A stretch of 64,000 bases of DNA from Euglena gracilis. Its lineage: Eukaryota > Euglenida > Euglenophyceae > Euglenales. The stretch lies in contig CP154955.1 of the NCBI GenBank assembly GCA_039621445.1, forward strand, positions 59,923,564-59,987,563, written 5' to 3'. This document shows, piece after piece, positions 10,000 to 19,208 of this stretch (position 1 is the first letter of the stretch; every line of letters starts with the position of its first letter). Both the position numbers and the translations under genes were made by a program. Below the pieces are notes generated by a model. It was not told the origin of the DNA, made no database searches, and saw nothing but the letters and a program-made list of their open reading frames with translations.

Positions 10000-10390
10000 G
10001 GGGGGTTGGAAAGGCTGATGGGGGTGGTCGGACCCCCCTCCCCCCACCAAGAGGGGGGTGGGGGTCGACCCCCCCCCATGCCATGGGGGTCGACCCCCCC
10101 CCCATGCCGTGGGGTTTTGGGGATTCCCGTCCATAAGTGGGTCCCTCTGAGTCCCTGGCGGCCCCGAGGGGTGGGTTGGTGGGTACGGATCCCCCCGGGT
10201 CCCAGAACGAACCTCTGCCCTTGCCTGCTTGAGGCTTGAGGCTTCTGCCCCTGCCTCAGGCAAGCACCCATGAAATGACTGGGCATGCCCAGTCACGTGC
10301 ACCGTCACACCCAGCCACGCGCAGTCACGCCCAGCCGCACGTGACTGGGCGTGACTGGGCGTGACTGGGCCTGGGACTCCGGATGGCCAC
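10000..10390. other. Hairpin-rich intron-like stretch
   Basis: It holds repeated GGGGGTCGACCCCCCCC hairpins (10020-10115) and a run of GTGACTGGGC/GCCCAGTCAC inverted phrases (10277-10372). Long frames on either strand come from these repeats. Confidence 0.5.
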
Positions 10391-10500
10391 AGGTGCTTGC
10401 CCAGGGGTGGCCGCTGGCCCCTGCCCCGCCGTCCCCGTGCCCCCGCCCTCCCCCCCCCCCCGCTGCCCACCGCGGCGCTGCAGCCCCTCCAGTGATGCCG
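10391..10500 (+). CDS. Candidate Pro-rich exon
   Basis: After CCACAG the frame reads VLAQGWPLAPAPPSPCPRPP followed by a Pro/Ala run. A second frame ending LPTAALQPLQ is about as good. It is GC-rich like the other exons but low in complexity, so the evidence is mainly base composition and position. Confidence 0.35.
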
Positions 10501-11207
10501 GCCAATTCTGGACCCGAGGGCACGGTTGGCTGGAGGCGCTGGTCGGCGCCCCCCCCCCCTAACCATGCGTCCCTCCGCCCCGCCCATGCCAGCCTCTCTG
10601 TCCTGTGCAGGCGTTCTTTTTTCTTTTTGAGCTTGGAAGCCCCCCCCCCCCGGGTTGGGTGGTGTGGGGCTCCGGGACCGGATCTGGGGGGGGGGGGGCA
10701 GGCTGGAGGCATGGGATGGATTTCGGCACGAACTGCTGGGAAAATTCTCGGAAATGCCCCCAAATGGTCCGACGGGCATTGTTTTTGAAGGTTTAAAGGT
10801 ATTTTAAGGCTTTAAGGCACTATTTTCCAGGGCGGTCCGGACATGTTGGTATGGATCGAAACTCAAATAGTTGCAAGTTTATTTGGGTGGAGACACAATG
10901 TTCCAGCAACCCAGAAATCATTGTTTCCTGGGAGCTGGCCTTTTTTTTGCCGAGATTTTGCGATATCATTTTCATTTTTGTTCGGTCGGGAAAAACTCCG
11001 GTGGAATTAAAATTTTGAGGCTTTTAAGGTATTTTGAGGCGCTTGGGCCCAAAAATTTAAAGTGCATTTTAAGGAAGTTTGAGCAGGGGGGGGGGAGGAA
11101 ATTGCACATCAGGGGATCAAAAATTGCAGTGCGAAAAATTGCACAAAATTGCACATATTTGGAGATTAAATTGGATCCCTTGTAACGAGCATGCACACAT
11201 GCAACTA
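10501..11207. other. Intron-like stretch with a dispersed repeat
   Basis: It contains C and G runs, a copy of the dispersed core beginning CAGGGCGGTCCGGACATG (about 10828-10975) and ATTGCACA/TTGCAC phrases at 11100-11160. I see no exon. Confidence 0.5.
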
Positions 11208-11615
11208 CCCCCCCCCCCCTATGTCCAACGACCCCCCTATGTCCAATGACCCCCCCCCCGGTCAGAGGACACCTTTTCGGAGGTTTGACCAATTTTTGGT
11301 CCCAGCGTGAAGCGCCGGGACGAAAAATTTTGCCCAAAAATTGGCCAAAAATTCGTCCAAAATGCCATTTTTGACACTTTTTGGACAAAAATTTGTCAAA
11401 ATTGCCCAAAATTTTCGGCGCGTAGTGCCGGAAGGGAAAAATTGGGCATTTTTGGGTGGGTAGGGACCCGGGTACCCACCAACTTCCTTTTGACTCCATG
11501 TCCAACGACCACCCCCACGGTCAGAGGACACCTTTTTGGTCACTACCCTATGTCCAACGACCCCCCCCCCCCGGTCAGAGGACAGAGGTTGCCGGTCATT
11601 GGACATAGGGGGGGG
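11208..11615. mobile_element. TA-flanked TIR element, TATGTCCAACGACC family
   Basis: The left end is a C run then TATGTCCAACGACC. The right end is GGTCATTGGACATA then a G run. TA flanks both sides (11206-11207, 11616-11617). The body repeats GGTCAGAGGACA several times and has hairpins of AAAATTTTTGGCC type. Near-identical copies lie at 20885-21285 and 60551-60960, and a cargo-bearing copy at 15514-16085. There is no coding capacity. Confidence 0.88.
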
Positions 11616-12413
11616 TACTTGGAGAATCATCTTGTTCCTTTGTCAAGAACATCCAGAAATGACAGCGCGGCACAGCAAAACAGGTGAAGCCTGTTGGACA
11701 GCAGTCCGCCACGGTCAGACAAAGCGGCCTTCAATGTCACCGTTGAATAGCGTGGATGCCAGCGACCTTGCACCACGAAAAGAAAAAAACACGTATTGAA
11801 CTGTTTTCCAAAAAAATGAAATTTCCTTTTTTTGTTGGAAATGATTTTTTCCCAACACATTCATCAGAGAATCATCTTCCATCATCATGGCTGCAATGGG
11901 GCGGAAATGCTTGACAAATAGTTCACTCCCTGCCGGTGCAATACCTTCTCGGCACAGGGTGAGAAAGCATCAAAGACACCTGGGCAGGGGACTCAAGATA
12001 GGGTTTGCACACTGAGTAAACCAACAATAAACAACCTTTGAACGGAAATTTTCACTACGCACATCCGTTTCCCAGCAAAAAAAAGGTAAGTTCTCAATTG
12101 CATCAAAAACTGACATTTTCCAAAACAAAATATCCTGGGCCACGTGCAATTAATTGCACAAAATTGCAAAAAAAAATTGCACACTTCAGGAAAATCGAAA
12201 GTTGCACAAAATTGCAAAAATTGCACGGTGCAATTTTCTCCCCCCTGGTTTAAGGTCCCCGTCCCCCCCCCCTGGGTGGGGTCCTACGCCAGGCTGGTGG
12301 GTGGGATCCCCTGGGGGAATCAAACAGAAGCCTGGTCCTGTCCCCCCCAGCCTCTCCCTGCCCCCTCTCCTCCCTGTGCCCCGTTGCCTGTTGATATGAA
12401 TCGTTCTGAACAG
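11616..12413. other. Non-coding stretch with inverted AATTGCAC phrases
   Basis: I see no firm exon. At 12140-12240 there are clustered copies of TTGCACAAAATTGCA and its inverse, and a C run at 12265-12272. A block at 11640-11790 has mixed composition but no convincing frame. Confidence 0.45.
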
Positions 12414-12552
12414 CCGCTCTCGCGTCGTTCGCACCCTCCAGGTCCCCGATACCGCACGCCTGTGCTCTGCGTGCGACCGATGCCTGGCGGTTGTGAATCA
12501 TGAATTCGGACCTCCCGAAGAAATGAAAAGGGGACACATTCCCGGGTTGCAG
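12414..12552 (+). CDS. Candidate Cys-rich exon (CxxCxxC)
   Basis: After GAACAG the frame reads RSRVVRTLQVPDTARLCSAC, then DRCLAVVNHEFGPPEEMKRG and HIPGLQ, ending at CAG with GT following (12553). The CSACDRC motif suggests metal binding. The peptide is well mixed and not low-complexity. Together with 12582-12707, which has CVIC, it could form a zinc site. I do not recognise the family. Confidence 0.6.
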
Positions 12553-12581
12553 GTTGCAACTCCCTTCAACGTATTTTTTAG

Positions 12582-12707
12582 ACAGCAGATTGTGTGATTT
12601 GCCGAAGGTATGGAAGCCTGTCTGCTGATTGGGACGTCACACCGGACCAGAGCGAGAAAAACCCTCAATTTCTGACCGAAGAACCCCCAAAAACTGCTCA
12701 GATGTGA
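12582..12707 (+). CDS. Candidate terminal exon, CVIC motif then stop
   Basis: After TTTTTTAG the frame reads TADCVICRRYGSLSADWDVT, continues PDQSEKNPQFLTEEPPKTAQ and ends M-stop (TGA 12705-12707). It is in phase with the preceding candidate exon if a 29-nt GT-AG segment (12553-12581) is removed. That is very short for a spliceosomal intron, so the junction is doubtful. It may be the 3' end of a gene. Confidence 0.55.
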   Translation, partial: TADCVICRRYGSLSADWDVTPDQSEKNPQFLTEEPPKTAQM

Positions 12708-12790
12708 TTACCACATGTCTACAAACCCTTTTGGACACTTTTTGGCACTTTTTATTTTGGGTCCCCAGACGCCGGGTTCATGCCCGTACC

Positions 12791-12950
12791 GGCGTCTTGG
12801 ACGCCGGTTCAACGCAGAAATTTCCCGCCTGAACCGGCGTCTTGGACGCCAGTTCAACGCAGAAATTTCCCGCCTGAATCGGCGTCTTGGACGCCGGTTC
12901 AACGCAGAAATTTCCCGCCTGAACAAAGGTCTTGGACGCCGGTTCAGGCG
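12791..12950 (+). repeat. 45-bp tandem repeat, about 3.5 copies
   Basis: The unit begins GGCGTCTTGGACGCC (itself a hairpin), continues GGTTCAACGCAGAAATTTCC and ends CGCCTGAACC. Because 45 is divisible by 3, the repeat is open in several frames, for example RRLGRRFNAEISRLN repeated. The array is bracketed by inverted phrases around CCGGGTT and AACCCGG. I do not treat it as coding. Confidence 0.85.
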
Positions 12951-13029
12951 CAAACCCGGAGCCCCCAGACACGGTTTCAAGGTTGGCAGAGTGACTGTAG
13001 AAGGCTGCATACACTCCAGGCATCTTTGT

Positions 13030-13240
13030 CCTAGAAGGATCAATGTGGTCGGGAGGGGACACCCCCCTGGGCCCCCCAGGGGGGGTGTCCCCTGGCCAAA
13101 AAATAAACACTGTCTTTGACCGCCTGGCCAAAAAATTGACACTGTTTTTGGCCCCTGGCCCCCAAAAAACACCATTTTGGACCCCCCCCCGCAGCCAATA
13201 AATGAACACTGTTTTTGGCCCCTGGCCCCCAAAAACCCAG
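13030..13240. repeat. Tandem CTGGCCCCCAAAAA/GACACTGTTTTTGG repeat
   Basis: It holds three to four degenerate copies of CACTGTTTTTGGCCCCTGGCC, preceded by a perfect GGGACACCCCCCTGG...GGGGGGTGTCCC hairpin at 13056-13091. Confidence 0.65.
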
Positions 13241-13319
13241 CCGGCGGCGTGCAACTGGCGCGGCAAGTTTTGCGCAATCGTTTTCTTCGACCACGCTCCA
13301 CGTGATCAACCAACAGCAG
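13241..13319 (+). CDS. Candidate exon
   Basis: After AACCCAG the frame reads RRRATGAASFAQSFSSTTLH then VINQQQ and ends at CAG followed by GTATCA. Another frame (ACNWRGKFCAIVFFDHAPRD) is also open. The clean donor favours the first. Function unknown. Confidence 0.45.
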
Positions 13320-13344
13320 GTATCAATGACGACAGTTGGGATCC

Positions 13345-13570
13345 ATGGTCAGCCTGACCAATGGTCGTCCCGACCTCCAGAACCAGCAGGGCCAATCACC
13401 TACAACCTATCAACAGAAAAAAAAGCCTCACAGCGCTCAATGAGAATCATGTCAGTCTAATCTCCAGCCTCATCCTAGTCCCCGTAGCCTTTTCCGTCTT
13501 TGCTTTTCCAACTCTTTCTTGGCTTCTCTTTTCTGAATTTTTCGCTGACTCATTCCTGGAGATGCGCTGA
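13345..13570 (+). CDS. Possible 3' coding end of gene A
   Basis: Several frames are open here. One reads NGRPDLQNQQGQSPTTYQQK and stops near 13440. Another ends with a hydrophobic stretch ISSLILVPVAFSVFAFPTLS and stops at 13570. An AATAAA sits at 13572-13577, just after that stop, and could act as a polyadenylation signal. A block of microsatellites follows. I suggest a transcript end here without being able to choose the frame. Confidence 0.35.
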
Positions 13571-13716
13571 AATAAAATTGACACGAGGGAGCACCTGCAC
13601 ACCTGACTGGAGTTGATGATGCAATACACATGTGCATACATATGTATACGTATACATATTAATATTATCAGCGTTGCATTATATTATGTTATTATATTAT
13701 TATATATATTGGAATA

Positions 13717-13757
13717 ATAATAATAATAATAATAATGAAAATAATATGATAATGATC

Positions 13758-13792
<35 letters not shown>

Positions 13793-13831
13793 AACAACTA
13801 AAACAAAACCAAAAACAACAACAACAGCAGC

Positions 13832-13874
<43 letters not shown>

Positions 13875-14028
13875 ATAATCATGATCATAATCATAATCAT
13901 AATCATAATCATGATCGTGATCATGATCATAATCATAGTCTTAATCATAATCATAATCATAATCATAATCATAACCATAATCATAATCATAATCATAATC
14001 ATAATCATGATCATAATCTTAGGCGGCT
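13717..14028. repeat. Mosaic of trinucleotide and hexanucleotide microsatellites
   Basis: In order: (AAT)n, (GAT)n, (ACA)n and (ATCATA)n with ATGATC variants. The resulting Ile/Met and Val frames are not genes. Confidence 0.92.
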
Positions 14029-14301
14029 GTATTCGCACTTAAGATTTTTTATGTTGATTTGCGCATATGCGCAAATTTCCGAAATTTTTGATTGCTGTGT
14101 GGCTCTGGGGGGGTTTGAAAACACGGTGACAAGAGTGTACAAAAAATGAGCAGAATTCTGTTTTGGCAGTGTGACCCCTGGGATTTTGGCCAAAATGGTG
14201 TTTTTGGGGGGTGCGGAAATGGACTTTGCACGTCAAAACCCCTGGGACCTTCCCCCCGGAAGCGGAAAAAAAAAACGCAAAAAAAGCGGCACAGGAACGG
14301 G

Positions 14302-14617
14302 CAGGGCGGTCCTTAAGGGACAGGAAAGTTTTTTTTTTATTTCCTTAAGGACCGCCCCCCCCCTTTCGGCCAAAGGGCCGGCTAAGGGCCAGACTGGGAC
14401 TTGAACGGGGGCAAAATTAGACAGTCGAAAAACACAGTTTTTGATGATTTGGGTGGATGGACGATGGTCCAAGGGTGCCAGGAATCAATTTTTTTCCTGA
14501 TGTGGACCTGTTCTCGCTGAAAAATGCCAAAAATTTCTTGCCCATTTTTCTGTATATTTTTCACTGAGTGTGCTGTGACAGCGGAGTTTTTTTTATATTT
14601 GCTTAAGGACCGCCCTG
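14302..14617. mobile_element. hAT-like MITE, CAGGGCGGTCCTTAAG family
   Basis: The element starts CAGGGCGGTCCTTAAGGGA and ends GCTTAAGGACCGCCCTG. It is flanked by a perfect 8-bp duplication GGAACGGG (14294-14301, 14618-14625). An inner repeat of the TIR follows within 60 bp. The core is the dispersed TCGAAC...GGGTGGAT repeat. The copy at 48258-48562 is very similar, so the family was recently active. Confidence 0.93.
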
Positions 14618-14625
14618 GGAACGGG

Positions 14626-14984
14626 ACCTTTATTGCCCTTGTTGCTCTTTTCGGCTGTTCCTCCGGGTGTCCCCAAGCTGCCGGCGGTGTGCGCCTTGGG
14701 AGTTTGTCGGGCTGCTTTGCTTGCGGCGCCTTGGTGTGGTGTTTGTGGGTTGTTTGTTAAAGCGCAGGGAGGAAGTGCCGGGGTGTGTGGGTGTGGTGTG
14801 ACCAAGCCGGCGAAAAGGACGCAGGTGAAGGAAGGTGAGTGCGGGGTGTTGGGCAAGGGAAGCACAGAGGGGAAGAAATAGGGTCCGCAGGAATGAAGGG
14901 GATGGGAGGGGACGGGTGTCTCCCACCCAACTTACACCCGGTATCCACACAACCAGTTTTGTTGCAAAGAACCCAGCGGACGAA
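14626..14984. other. Uncertain stretch, possibly coding near 14640-14825
   Basis: Mixed-composition frames are open in more than one phase, including a piece ending KPAKRTQVKEG before GTGAGT at 14832. The evidence is too weak to call an exon. Confidence 0.3.
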
Positions 14985-15100
14985 GCCCAACCCTTGAAGG
15001 ACAAAATTGTGTTTATTTGCGCAAATGCGCGCACAAACATAATTGTGTTGGTGCGCGCATTTGCGCAAATAGAAACAATTTTGTCCTTCAACGGTTGGGC
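14985..15100. repeat. Long hairpin with GCGCAAATGCGC stem
   Basis: The left arm is GCCCAACCCTTGAAGGACAA and the right arm is its near-perfect inverse ending GGTTGGGC. The inner arms contain TTTGCGCAAATGCGCGC and its inverse. The whole 116 bp can fold into one stem. Related hairpins follow at 15187-15460 and 21560-22012. Confidence 0.8.
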
Positions 15101-15186
15101 TTTAGCGTCCATGGACTGACGCCGTCAATAAACGGCGTAACAAAGAGGCCGTGACGGCGAGGACCAGTGGGCCTTCGAGAAACATG

Positions 15187-15465
15187 TCGAAAAATATGTT
15201 TATGCGCGCATTTGTGCCCATAAACACAGTTTTTGTTGGTGCGCGCAAATGCGCGCACAAACACACAGAAGAAGGGTGTGACAAAAAGTCAAACACCTGC
15301 AGCAGATGTGGTTCATTTGCGCATTTGCGCGCATCACACTGTTTGTGAGCGCAAATGCGCAAATGAACCACATGAAAAAATTTGTGCTATTTACATCTGG
15401 TTCATTTTGTTCGCATTGCGCCCACAAACAACGTGGTGCGCGCAAATGTGCAAATGAACCACCAA
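15187..15465. repeat. Cluster of GCGCAAATGCGC hairpins
   Basis: It includes a perfect stem at 15308-15371 (GTGGTTCATTTGCGCATTTG and its inverse) and looser ones either side. It is non-coding. Confidence 0.8.
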
Positions 15466-15513
15466 TGGAGGAGTAAAAAGTGGCTTCAGTTGGCCCTCCA
15501 ACAGCCACCCTTA

Positions 15514-16085
15514 CCCCCCCCTATGTCCAACAACCCCCCCCCCCCCCCCGGTCAGAGGACACCTTTTCGGAGGTTTGATGTTTTTTTGCAGGTGTGTGAA
15601 AACCGAAGGTTTTGCCAGCCCGAAAGGCTTTTCTTCCGCCCTTCTCCTCTATCCCGCAGCCCATCGTCCATTAAAATGTTCCCTCTGGGGAGTTTTGTGC
15701 ATTACGAGCGCTCCACCGGGGAGGTGGTGCCTGCGGTTGTTGAAGGAAGTTGCGTTATGGTTGCGCTGCTGTGATTCCATTTCGTTTCTGTTTTCCGTCA
15801 CAGAGCCTCTTTACATTGGTCACCAACCTTCGTTTGCATTTTCTTTGCATGCTCTCTTGACGTGACCTCCGCAACAAAATCGTCCAAGGATGTCAGTTTT
15901 GGGTGCTATTTAAGTAAATATTTGTTGACAGGGCTGGAAATGGGGGCGCGAAGCGCCGGAAGGAAAGTTTTGACCTGTTTGGGGGGGTTTCGGCAAACTT
16001 TTTTTTCCCGACCCTGTGTCCAACGACCACCCCACCCCGGTCAGAGGACAGAGGTTACCGGTCGTTGGACATAGAGGGGGGAGGG
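15514..16085. mobile_element. TA-flanked TATGTCCAACGACC element carrying a protein module
   Basis: The left end is a C run then TATGTCCAACAACC with GGTCAGAGGACACC. The right end has GGTCAGAGGACAGAGG then GGTCGTTGGACATAG and a G run. TA flanks both ends (15512-15513, 16086-16087). Most of the usual interior is replaced by unique sequence that encodes the module at 15676-15774. It is about 570 bp, versus about 410 bp for empty relatives. Confidence 0.85.
15676..15774 (+). CDS. Small module inside a TIR element (FxxGxxVxYExSxG)
   Basis: The frame reads MFPLGSFVHYERSTGEVVPA then VVEGSCVMVALL-stop. A possible acceptor CCCGCAG lies 20 bp upstream. It aligns without gaps to the module at 18976-19077 inside a different element family, sharing F..G..V.YE.S.G..V.A.V.G.S. 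The pattern recalls small beta-barrel (SH3/Tudor-like) modules, but that is inference. Confidence 0.55.
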   Translation: MFPLGSFVHYERSTGEVVPAVVEGSCVMVALL

Positions 16086-16173
16086 TAGTGTCTTCTGAAT
16101 GGGTTCAACCCAAATGACCACACCATCTCCTCCGGCACATGGTATTATGGTGTCGTTTCTGGTCCATTGACAG

Positions 16174-16326
16174 GTCCCACAAAAGGTGGAGACAGAGGAT
16201 CTCCTGAAGGTGGGGGCGCAGCTACCCGACAACGGTACACGTCCACCTGCACCGATTTTAGGTCCCAAGGGCCCTGCCACTGGCCTGTGGCCTGGGTTCA
16301 GCAGCTGCAGCCACATCAGCTGCTGA
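16174..16326 (+). CDS. Candidate exon or short ORF
   Basis: After TTGACAG the frame reads VPQKVETEDLLKVGAQLPDN, continues GTRPPAPILGPKGPATGLWP and stops at 16324-16326. A second frame overlapping the end (ACGLGSAAAATSAADASAPT) stays open to about 16470, so a frameshift or a splice is possible. It is well-mixed protein-like sequence of unknown function, sitting between two transposons. Confidence 0.5.
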   Translation, partial: VPQKVETEDLLKVGAQLPDNGTRPPAPILGPKGPATGLWPGFSSCSHISC

Positions 16327-16659
16327 TGCTTCAGCACCCACCAGGCTAGCATCGACCTCCCCGGTGCAACAACACCTACCGAAGTGGCCACGTTATACCC
16401 ACAATCGGGGCGTGAGACTGGGGGGGACGACGTGGTGCCAGTGCATGGCAACCAACAGCCAGAGAGAGAGATAGCCCTTAAACGCCCGTTACTTTGGGTG
16501 GAAGTGTTGAACCTTTACCCCTCGATTGGTTGCATGAAAGCTGTGGGACTCACTCCCGGGGGGGTAACGGTAGGAGGAGGTTCGAGCTCGAACGTTCGAG
16601 CTCGAACCTCCTCGAACGTTTTTAAGCCGCCCCCTCTTCGAGGGGGGGCTTAAAATCCT

Positions 16660-16845
16660 CCTCGAACGACCTCGAACGACATTCGAGGAGGATTTTGATC
16701 CTCCTCGAACGACCTCGAACGACATTCGAGGAGGATTTTGATCCTCCTCGAACGACCTCGAACGACATTCGAGGAGGATATTGATCCTCCTCGAACGACC
16801 TCGAACGACATTCGAGGAGGATCTCGATCCTCCTCCTACGTACAT
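16660..16845. repeat. Hairpin array 1 (CTCGAACGAC units)
   Basis: The tandem unit alternates GATCCTCCTCGAACGACC with TCGAACGACATTCGAGGAGG. Each unit contains a perfect GAGGAGGATNNNGATCCTCCTC-like palindrome broken by a variable trinucleotide. Frames are open on both strands. Confidence 0.92.
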
Positions 16846-17395
16846 GCATTCAAGTTTCAGTTGCAAGTTTTTTTGGGGTTTGTTAGCATGGTTCATTGTT
16901 CTTGATTTTGCTTGTTTGTTTTTTTGTTACGCAGGAATGCACTTGTTCATAAATATTTTTATTCAAAAATATTCTTATACCGAGAGAATTTCTGAGGTTA
17001 TTAGAAGGAATAGGGTTAGGGTTAAGATTTCATCCCCAATGGTTGTCACCATCCCGCTCATCGTTGTTATATTTCCCTCTACAGGGTACACAGCGAACCC
17101 AAAGAGTCGCCCAACTAGGGTTAAAAACATGGGGGGACCCGAGCGAGGCGCCGAAGGCGCCGAGCTCGGGTCCCCCCATGTGTATTAACCCTAGTTGGGC
17201 GACTCTTTTGGGGTTGCTGGTGCCCTGTAGGGGGAAATTTTCCACGCGTTTTAAAAGAAACATATTTTTTCTTACGCAGGAACGTTGCAATTTTTTTGGG
17301 AGTTTGTTACAATTGTTCATTGTTCTTGAGTCTGCTTGTTTGTTCTTTTGTTACGCAGGAATGCACACATTCGTAAATATTTTTTTCAAATAAGT
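16829..17395 (+). repeat. Spacer block, copy 1 of a ~565-bp direct repeat
   Basis: It runs from TACGTACATGCATTCAAG through AGGGTTAGGGTTAAG, a GGCGCCGAAGGCGCC hairpin framed by GGGGGGACCCGAGC, and TTACGCAGGAATGCAC. It recurs nearly unchanged at 18185-18749, and parts recur in inverse at 17596-17905. Confidence 0.9.
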
Positions 17396-17402
17396 AATGA
17401 AC

Positions 17403-17790
17403 AAAAATATTCTTATACCGAAAGAATTTCTGAGGTTATTAGAAGGAATAGGGTTAGGGTTAAGATTTCATCCCCAATGGTTGTCACCATCCCGCTCATG
17501 GTTGTTATATTTCCCTCTACAGGGTACACAGCGAACCCAAAGAGTCGCCCAACTAGGGTTAAAAACATGGGGGGACCCGAGCTCGGCGCCTTCGGCGCCT
17601 CGCTCGGGTCCCCCCATGTTTTTAACCCTAGTTGGGCGACTCTTTGGGTTCGCTGTGTACCCTGTAGAGGGAAATATAGCAACGATGAGCGGGATGGTGA
17701 CAACCATTGGGGATGAAATCTTAACCCTAACCCTATTCCTTCTAATAACCTCAGAAATTCTCTCGGTATAAGAATATTTTTGAATAAAAA
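17403..17790. repeat. Large palindrome, ~195-bp arms
   Basis: The arms run outward from about 17596. The core is GACCCGAGCTCGGCGCCTTC with its inverse, then ACTAGGGTTAAAAACATGGG, TCGCCCAACT, TACACAGCGAACCC and AGGGTTAGGGTTAAGATTTC. The right arm ends in CTTAACCCTAACCC...CTCGGTATAAGAATATTTTT. Mismatches are few. Confidence 0.9.
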
Positions 17791-17908
17791 TATTTATGAA
17801 CAAGTGCATTCCTGCGTAACAAAAAAACAAACAAGCAAAATCAAGAACAATGAACCATGCTAACAAACCCCAAAAAACTTGCAACTGAAACTTGAATGCA
17901 TGTACGTA

Positions 17909-18195
17909 GGAGGAGGATCGAGATCCTCCTCGAATGTCGTTCGAGGTCGTTCGAGGAGGATCAATATCCTCCTCGAATGTCGTTCGAGGTCGTTCGAGGA
18001 GGATCGAAATCCTCCTCGAATGTCGTTCGAGGTCGTTCGAGGAGGATCAAAATCCTCCTCGAATGTCGTTTGAGGTCGTTCGAGGAGGATCGAAATCCTC
18101 CTCGAACGACCTCGAACGACATTCGAGGAGGATATTGATCCTCCTCGAACGACCTCGAACGACATTCGAGGAGGATCTCGATCCTCCTCCTACGT
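17909..18195. repeat. Hairpin array 2 (CTCGAACGAC units)
   Basis: The same unit as arrays 1 and 3, beginning in the opposite orientation (AATGTCGTTCGAGGTCGTTC) and turning over near 18095, so the array is itself a large inverted repeat. Confidence 0.9.
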
Positions 18196-18810
18196 ACATG
18201 CATTCAAGTTTCAGTTGCAAGTTTTTTTGGGGTTTGTTAGCATGGTTCATTGTTCTTGATTTTGCTTGTTTGTTTTTTTGTTACGCAGGAATGCACTTGT
18301 TCATAAATATTTTTATTCAAAAATATTCTTATACCGAGAGAATTTCTGAGGTTATTAGAAGGAATAGGGTTAGGGTTAAGATTTCATCCCCAATGGTTGT
18401 CACCATCCCGCTCATCGTTGTTATATTTCCCTCTACAGGGTACACAGCGAACCCAAAGAGTCGCCCAACTAGGGTTAAAAACATGGGGGGACCCGAGCGA
18501 GGCGCCGAAGGCGCCGAGCTCGGGTCCCCCCATGTGTATTAACCCTAGTTGGGCGACTCTTTTGGGGTTGCTGGTGCCCTGTAGGGGGAAATTTTCCACG
18601 CGTTTTAAAAGAAACATATTTTTTCTTACGCAGGAACGTTGCAATTTTTTTGGGAGTTTGTTACAATTGTTCATTGTTCTTGAGTCTGCTTGTTTGTTCT
18701 TTTGTTACGCAGGAATGCACACATTCGTAAATATTTTTTTCAAATAAGTAATGAACAAAAATATTCATATACCGAGAGAATTTCTGAGGTTATTAGAAGG
18801 AATAGGGTTA

Positions 18811-19208
18811 CATTCCCCCCCCCTTGTCCTTGACACGCCTTGTCCATGACACACCCCCCGTGTCAACCGCATTTTTCCCGCACTTAAAAAGAGTAAAGTA
18901 TTTTTGACACACTTCACGTCTGTGGAGCTAATTGGTTGCCATTTTTTGCACAGAACCATTGCTTTGAACTCATCTTCTTTTAAGTTTGGTGATTTAGTGA
19001 GATATGAGTGCTCCAATGGAGTTATTGTTGATGCTATGGTGATTGGGCCCTCATCCTCATTCATCGTCATCCTGCGCGCCGGGTTTTTTTTTTTTGCTGC
19101 ATGTTTTGTGGTACGGTTCCCATGACACGGCGTGTCCATGACACACCCCCCGTGTCAACCGCACTTTCCCCGTACTTTGGTGTGTCAAGGACAAGGGGGG
19201 GGGGAATG
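18811..19208. mobile_element. TA-flanked CATTCCCC/TTGTCCTTGACAC element carrying a protein module
   Basis: The left end is CATTCCCCCCCCCTTGTCCT and the right end its inverse AGGACAAGGGGGGGGGGAATG. Subterminal copies of GTCCATGACACACCCCCCGT occur on both sides. It interrupts the phrase AATAGGGTTAGGGTTAAG, found intact at 17446-17463, with TA duplicated (18809-18810, 19209-19210), so the empty site is visible in this window. The interior holds the module at 18976-19077. Confidence 0.92.
18976..19077 (+). CDS. Small module inside a TIR element, second occurrence
   Basis: The frame reads SSFKFGDLVRYECSNGVIVD then AMVIGPSSSFIVIL. It matches the module at 15676-15774 at about a third of positions (F..G..V.YE/YEC.S.G..V.A.V.G.S). 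A possible acceptor TTGCACAG lies about 30 bp upstream. Codons here end in A/T, unlike the 15.7-kb copy and unlike host exons, which suggests long separation. Confidence 0.5.

Noticed and set aside
9901-10779. 292-codon minus-strand ORF
   Set aside because: It crosses hairpin repeats and C/G runs, its third positions are not biased, and it overlaps + strand exon-like blocks with better bias.
12715-13119. 134-codon ORF over the 45-bp repeat
   Set aside because: The repeat is a multiple of 3 and open on both strands; the flanks are not protein-like.
13632-14042. Ile/Met/Thr-rich ORF of 136 codons
   Set aside because: It is the translation of a microsatellite mosaic.
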